DNA of 64,000 nt from Flavobacteriales bacterium (GTDB taxonomy: Bacteria; Bacteroidota; Bacteroidia; Flavobacteriales_F; PHOS-HE28): the NCBI GenBank assembly GCA_016705545.1, contig JADIYA010000001.1, positions 310,001-374,000 on the forward strand. The letters run 5' to 3'. Made by a program: the position numbers and the translations under genes. Positions 61,001 through 64,000 of this stretch are shown piece by piece (within the stretch, counting starts at the first letter, position 1; the number at the start of each line of letters is the position of its first letter). The notes under the pieces were generated by a model. It saw only the letters and a program-made list of their open reading frames with translations. It was not told the DNA's origin and searched no databases.

Positions 61001-64000
61001 GGTCTTCGCAAACGATGTGGAGCCGAACAACAGCACCAGCCAGGCCATCCTGCTTACCCCGGCGCAAACCAAGGATGGCCACTTGAACTTCTACTTCGGC
61101 GATAATGATGATGTCTACCGCGCGAACCTTCCGGAGGATGGGATCCTGAACGTGGCCATTGAGGCCGAACACGCCGGGGTGGAGGCGAGTGCGATCGTCA
61201 CGGTGCAGCTATACATCAGCACAGGCACCGTGCTACAAACCTGGACCGCCCCGATCGGCGCTGGTTCGATCGCGCTCAGTACTGTGCTCAGCAAGACATG
61301 TCTCGGGAGCACCGTTCCCTATTACCTGCAAATAAGCTCCAGCATCTGCGGAACATCCTACAGGATCAGCTACACGGTAACACCCCCCCTCTTCGCGAAC
61401 GATGTGGAAGCGAACGATGGCGGGGGCCTGGCCCATGACACGTACGCCGAGGGTCATCTGGAGTTCTACAACCTGGGCCCTTACGACACCTACAACATCG
61501 TTCCACCGATCAATGGGGTGATGACCTTCGAGGTGCAAGCCGAGCATGTAGGGGCAGTACCGGACTCCATGCAGCTCCGGCTTATCAACACGGTGGGGTC
61601 CACCATTCAGTTCTGGAACATCCCGGTGGGGGCGAACGGCGTTCCGATCACCAGTACGTTCAACATCCCCTGCCGTGGGTTCACTACGGATTATGACGTG
61701 CGCCTCTCCTCCTACGCCTGCGGTACCAGCTACAAATGGAAATACACCATGGCCGCACCCTTCTTCGTTGGCGATACCGAACCGAACAACCAAACGCCCG
61801 GAGGCGTCGGTTCGCCGGTGGCGCATGACACCTACCAGACCGGCCATGTCGAGTTCGATTCCCAGACAGACTACGACCTGTACAACATCGTAGCGCCTAC
61901 GAACGGTACGATGATCTTCACGGTGGACGCCGAACATGCGGGTGCCGTTGCGGATTCGATGGAGCTTCGGCTTTACACCACGGCGGGCAACACGATCCAA
62001 TTCTGGACCGTACCTGTGGGCGCGAACGGGGTTCCTGTAACGAGTACCTTCAGCATACCCTGCCGCACATCCACCACGGATTACGATGTGCGTCTTACCT
62101 CCCATGCGTGCGGCACCAGCTACCGCTGGAAGTACACCATGGCCGCGCCGGTCTTCGCCAATGATGTGGAATCCAACGGTTCAACGTCATCCGCGATCGT
62201 TCTGCCCGAATCAACACCGATGACCGGTCAGCTCAATTTCGGTGGCGGTGAGAACAACGATTATTACCGCATCAACCTCCCGACAGATGGCGTGTTGCAT
62301 GTGACGATCGAAGCGGAACACACTGGCCCCTCCACGACGGAGACCATTGACGCGCGCATCTCGGTGAGCACTGGAACCACACTGGCGACCTGGGACGCTG
62401 CGGTGGGAGCCAGCTCGACTCCTGCCAGCACCTCCTTCAGCCTGAGTTGCCGTGGCGCGTCGCTTCCCTACTATTTGAACCTGGCCAGCAACGTCTGCGG
62501 TGCCTCATACCGCGTTAGTTGGACCGTAACACCGCCTGTTTATGCCAATGACCCCGAGCCGAACAACAGCAGCCCCGGAACTCCCATGGACCTGGACGCA
62601 GCTGGACAACAGGGTCATATCGCGTTCTACAACACCACCGATGATGACTACTACGCGTTCACGCATCCAGGCGGACCGTGGTCTGTGACCATCAGTGCTG
62701 AGCATGTGGGTGTCGGCGCAGGTTCAATGCCCTTGGAGGTCCGAAACAATCCGGGCACGCTGTTCGGTTCGTTCACAGTTCCTGTCGGCGGTTCCTCCAC
62801 ACCGGTAACTACGACGTTCACAATTCCATCACTAGCAGCGGGTTCCATCTACCGCTTGATCGTGAAGGACGGCACTTGCGGTGTGAGCTACCGCATCCAT
62901 TGCTACGATGATGATGGGGACGGAACCTGCAACGCCTTCGACCTATGCGCTGGTGGACCGGAACCCGGCACGCCGTGCGATGACAGCAACGGTGCGACGA
63001 CCAACGACATCATCCTGGCGAACTGCGTATGCGCGGGCACACTGCTGGGCAATGATTGCAACGGCGTGCCCGGCGGACCTGCGCTTCCTGGAACTTCCTG
63101 CAACGACAGTGACGACTGCACGACCGGTGATGTGTACGACGCGAACTGCAATTGCGTCGGGGTAATCGCGGATGCGGATGCCGATGGCATATGTGACGCC
63201 AACGATGATTGCGCGAACACACCAACGGGCGAAGGCGTGAACACCGATGGCTGTTCCTGCACACAGGTCACCGTGGATGATGGCGATCCATGCACCATGG
63301 ACCTGTGCCTCAATGGGGTGGTAACGCATACGTTCGCGGATGCGGACGGCGATGGCACCTGTGATGCCAACGACCTATGCCCCGGTGGGCCTGAGCCCGG
63401 AACGGCATGTGATGACCTCGATGACTGCACCACCGGCGATGTGATCGGCAACGACTGCCAGTGCGCAGGGACCTTCGCCGATGCCGACAACGATGGCACC
63501 TGCGACGCCGATGACCTCTGCCCCGGTGGACCGGAACCCGGAACCGCCTGCAACGACAACAACGGCGCCACCATCAACGACATCATCCAGGAGAACTGCC
63601 TGTGCGAGGGCACCCTGCTGGGCAATGATTGCAACGGTGTTCCAGGCGGACCAGCAGTGCCCGGCACAGCGTGCAACGACAACGACGACTGCACCACCGG
63701 CGATGTCTTCGACGCGAACTGCCTCTGTGCCGGCACCTTCGCCGATGCGGACCAGGACGGCACATGCGACGCAAGTGACCTCTGCCCCGGCGGGCCCGAG
63801 CCCGGCACAGCGTGCAACGACAACAACTCAAGCACCGAAAATGATGTGGTAGGATCGGATTGCGCCTGCGCTGGAACGCCAACAGGCATCACATGCACCA
63901 CCGACCTCGACTTCGTGTACCAGGCCGATGGCAACGACGACCTCGCGTGGCAGATCTTCGAGCAAGGCACCAACATCCTGGTGCAGAGCGGCGGCGGCGC
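55080..64000 (+). CDS. Giant secreted DUF7948/SBBP/PPC-repeat protein (partial, runs off window)
   Basis: The frame is open from the ATG at 55080 (MRTTTLFASLVVSIAVTAG signal) to the window end, at least 2973 codons. I checked the frame at many points. Residues ~35-258 are the DUF7948-type domain (GFEENKGQVRTTDG, HEIYPGIDWVVYTTAKG). About seven SBBP repeats follow to ~710 (WGTYYG, AYLVKFN), then an Ig-like segment (VSVPFTVSGAFSTG). Next come one diverged and 13 regular ~127-residue PPC-like domains (~820-2607). DADGDGTCDANDLC-type calcium-binding repeats with many cysteines run to ~2937. The shared C-terminal cassette starts at 63894 (DLDFVYQADGNDDLAW), so a T9SS sorting domain is expected beyond the window. 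It is a paralog of the gene at 42797 and probably a surface adhesin. Confidence 0.82.
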   Translation, partial: MRTTTLFASLVVSIAVTAGTPPTPAMLENLASTTAGFEENKGQVRTTDGAAAPFVRYRLSQGNTQLFLLENGIAYQFSRLHFTQSSQDGGAASRNDRGAPKQMAPMGDQVRLETFRMDMVLVGADPGARITTEGGSEDYTHYYKHNALDVRSYSKVTYHEIYPGIDWVVYTTAKGMKYDFVVRPGADPGQIRMRYEHHEELSVDADGNLIHGNRMGSFTEERPVSFQDGKEVATSFVLEGNTLRFAVENHDPSRTLIIDPARLWGTYYGSTGDDYGWSCATDASGNVFLAGFTESNNGIAAGGHQTTLGGLSDAYLVKFNASGTRLWSTYYGGDDYDLAFHCAADASGNVYLVGTTNSLASISSGGHQNTHGGGGDDGFLVKFTASGTRIWATYYGSTGSDRGFHIAVDPSGNVIMTGETTSTTAIASGGHQNSFGGGTDDAFLVKFNSSGTRLWATYYGGNEIDVGESCSVDASGNIYLSGFSESTTSIASGGFQNSHAGGGGDAYLAKFTPSGSRVWATYYGGGGYDRGFRCAVEANGTAFLIGQTSSTSGIAAAGHQNAYGGGTADAFIAKFSTTGTRLWGSYYGGSSVELGYSCGVDAAGNSFLAGYTASASAIASNGHQNTYGGGATDAFLVKFDPLGNRLWGTYYGGPDADGGPVDGVWANTTVQCTVDATGNVLIAGTTNSTSSIAANGYQNSLAGIRDAFLVKFEDRSIITGAINGPICTNQAVSVPFTVSGAFSTGNTFTAELSSASGSFASPVTIGTLSGTGNGTINASIPAGTAPGSGYRIRVVGSNPIVEGTDNGTNLTINNPTTSCACADVVETELNNTAATANAIAYDTPVSGITGPCSLPDNTVDHYSFTTTTQGVLRVEACLSNTGPSSLSVTFRILNSAGTTLGTFILPAGANNVPISGEFEFLCLAIGSYRIAVDNPGTAHCTNYAFSYTMLPPVFADDPEPNDGIGLSATQLAYDTDQDGRNNFDGESTYDYYRILLPTNGILNIDVQAEHAGTTPGTMTVALLNNGGSVLQTWPVTVGANSIPVSSAMSITCRSTVNNYHIRINSSVCGTSYRFKYTVTPPLFAGDAEPNNGAPGAPTVHDTYVDGNLQFDGESTYDYYNIVPPHNGVMNIEVQAEHVGGSPGTIDMVLYTTAGITIQTWSVPVGANSTATTTTVSILCRSSTTDYALRFATTTCGVSYRWKYTMTAPLFANDLEPNNGAGGSTEAHDTWYEGQIGFDNQTDDDYYNLVPAHNGVMHIQVEAEHVGASPGAVNVTLFTTAGIVIQSWTITAGANGVPVDTVVSVPCRSFTTDYDLRFQDVTCGVSYRWKYTMTAPFFANDVEPNNSAGGSTEADSTWYEGQIGFDDQTDDDYYNLVPAHNGVMNIQVEAEHVGASPGTVNVALFTTAGIAIQSWVMTVGANGVPVDTMVSVPCRSFTTDYDLRFQDVTCGVSYRWKYTMTAPLFAIDAEPNETYGGSTEADSTWYEGQIGFDNQTDDDIYNLVPATNGVMNIEVHAEHTGASPGTVNVTLLTTAGSTIQSWTMVVGANGVAHTTLVSVPCRSNITDYDLRFSDVTCGVSYRWKYTMTPPLFAADTEPNNSQPGTPLAIDTYTEGHLAFDTESTYDHYRIVPPFNGKVNVELQAEHTGAVPGTITMVLLSTAGTTLQTWSFPVGANGVPVTTSFSRTCLNGGTGYDLRLQSSVCGASYKLMYTLTPAVFANDTEPNNSVSQAFILPETQTAQGQLNFPGGDNNDTYRANLSGDGILNVTIEAEHAGVETNALMTIELYISTGTVLQTWTAPIGANAIPISTLLSKTCRGNSGNYYLQLSSSICGTSYRISYTVTPPVFAQDAEPNNSVSQSIVLPESQVAEGHLNFYFGDNDDVYRANLSGDGVMNVTLEAEHAGTETNALVTVQLFVSTGTVLQTWTVPVGAGSIPLSTTLNKTCRGNTGTYYLQLSSSICGTSYRISYTVTSPVFANDVEPNNSTSQAILLTPAQTKDGHLNFYFGDNDDVYRANLPEDGILNVAIEAEHAGVEASAIVTVQLYISTGTVLQTWTAPIGAGSIALSTVLSKTCLGSTVPYYLQISSSICGTSYRISYTVTPPLFANDVEANDGGGLAHDTYAEGHLEFYNLGPYDTYNIVPPINGVMTFEVQAEHVGAVPDSMQLRLINTVGSTIQFWNIPVGANGVPITSTFNIPCRGFTTDYDVRLSSYACGTSYKWKYTMAAPFFVGDTEPNNQTPGGVGSPVAHDTYQTGHVEFDSQTDYDLYNIVAPTNGTMIFTVDAEHAGAVADSMELRLYTTAGNTIQFWTVPVGANGVPVTSTFSIPCRTSTTDYDVRLTSHACGTSYRWKYTMAAPVFANDVESNGSTSSAIVLPESTPMTGQLNFGGGENNDYYRINLPTDGVLHVTIEAEHTGPSTTETIDARISVSTGTTLATWDAAVGASSTPASTSFSLSCRGASLPYYLNLASNVCGASYRVSWTVTPPVYANDPEPNNSSPGTPMDLDAAGQQGHIAFYNTTDDDYYAFTHPGGPWSVTISAEHVGVGAGSMPLEVRNNPGTLFGSFTVPVGGSSTPVTTTFTIPSLAAGSIYRLIVKDGTCGVSYRIHCYDDDGDGTCNAFDLCAGGPEPGTPCDDSNGATTNDIILANCVCAGTLLGNDCNGVPGGPALPGTSCNDSDDCTTGDVYDANCNCVGVIADADADGICDANDDCANTPTGEGVNTDGCSCTQVTVDDGDPCTMDLCLNGVVTHTFADADGDGTCDANDLCPGGPEPGTACDDLDDCTTGDVIGNDCQCAGTFADADNDGTCDADDLCPGGPEPGTACNDNNGATINDIIQENCLCEGTLLGNDCNGVPGGPAVPGTACNDNDDCTTGDVFDANCLCAGTFADADQDGTCDASDLCPGGPEPGTACNDNNSSTENDVVGSDCACAGTPTGITCTTDLDFVYQADGNDDLAWQIFEQGTNILVQSGGG
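57939..62905 (+). repeat. Thirteen tandem ~381-base PPC-like coding repeats
   Basis: The unit boundary motif F-A-x-D-x-E-P-N starts at 57939, 58326, 58707, 59088, 59469, 59850, 60231, 60618, 61005, 61392, 61764, 62154 and 62541. Spacings are 381 (five times), 387 (five times), 372 and 390. Units around 58707-59850 and 60618-61392 are especially similar to their neighbours at the DNA level. Confidence 0.9.
62904..63890 (+). repeat. DxDGDGTCDxxDLC calcium-type repeats
   Basis: Repeated blocks of DADGDGTCDANDLCPGG, PEPGTACDD and TTGDVxxxNCxC resemble thrombospondin type 3 calcium-binding repeats. The same module occurs once in the gene at 42797 (around 46555-46690) and in part at 30520-30590. 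Confidence 0.7.
63894..64000 (+). repeat. C-terminal cassette, copy 3 of 3 (truncated by window end)
   Basis: The DNA from TGCACCACCGACCTCGACTT onward matches the starts of the copies at 30597 and 33333, including the QSGGGA coding segment at the edge. Confidence 0.85.

Noticed and set aside
57939..62905. Regular repeats as a possible CRISPR array
   Set aside because: The units are ~381 bases, in one open frame and similar throughout; there are no short direct repeats with unique spacers.

Overview
The window looks like a chromosomal segment of a GC-rich member of Bacteroidota, most likely near Flavobacteriales. The evidence is: type IX secretion (T9SS) C-terminal sorting domains on many exported proteins, SusC-like TonB receptors with carboxypeptidase-regulatory N-domains, DUF7948/SBBP and PPC-like giant proteins, and promoter boxes of the TAnnTTTG type placed just before several start codons. 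By eye the GC content is near 60% (not computed), which is high for this group. I saw no tRNA, rRNA, CRISPR array or transposase.

Layout. 1-2.8 kb: the tail of a T9SS cargo gene, then a minus-strand operon of a barrel-less TonB plug protein, an ECF sigma factor and a TPR-bearing anti-sigma-like membrane protein. 2.86-5.56 kb: a sugar salvage operon (nucleotidyltransferase-GHMP kinase fusion, FucP-type permease, mutarotase). 5.6-10.5 kb: mfd, an AraC regulator lacking a normal start codon, and a DUF2306-type membrane protein. 10.5-15.1 kb: a minus-strand tandem array of four related TPR/coiled-coil/three-helix membrane proteins, one frameshifted and one decayed, with almost identical 3' ends. 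15.2-18.5 kb: two paralogous secreted proteins and a LOG-family enzyme. 18.6-24.4 kb: a TonB receptor, its lipoprotein partner, and a beta-helix protein. 24.4-34.7 kb: two very large secreted proteins sharing a ~1.36 kb C-terminal cassette; the first has long tandem repeats and a one-base frameshift.

34.8-64 kb is the most interesting part. A minus-strand operon encodes an ECF sigma factor, a membrane anti-sigma-like protein and two exported, C-terminally anchored TPR-CHAT proteins with intact His/Cys dyads. From its promoter region onward I find a two-part motif, GTTCAC-N17-CGAT, at exactly the same spacing (23 bases G to G) in front of five secreted-protein transcription units at 42.8, 47.7, 50.2, 51.8 and 55.1 kb, plus a copy one base shorter facing the sigma operon itself. 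This is what an autoregulated ECF regulon would look like: an envelope-located CHAT protease pair, a membrane anti-sigma factor, and an output of giant surface proteins. The promoter motif is read directly from the sequence; the regulatory wiring is inference.

The last gene, from 55080 to beyond the window end, is open for at least 2973 codons. It carries about 14 tandem ~127-residue PPC-like domains followed by calcium-type DxDGDG repeats, and the same C-terminal cassette begins at the window edge.
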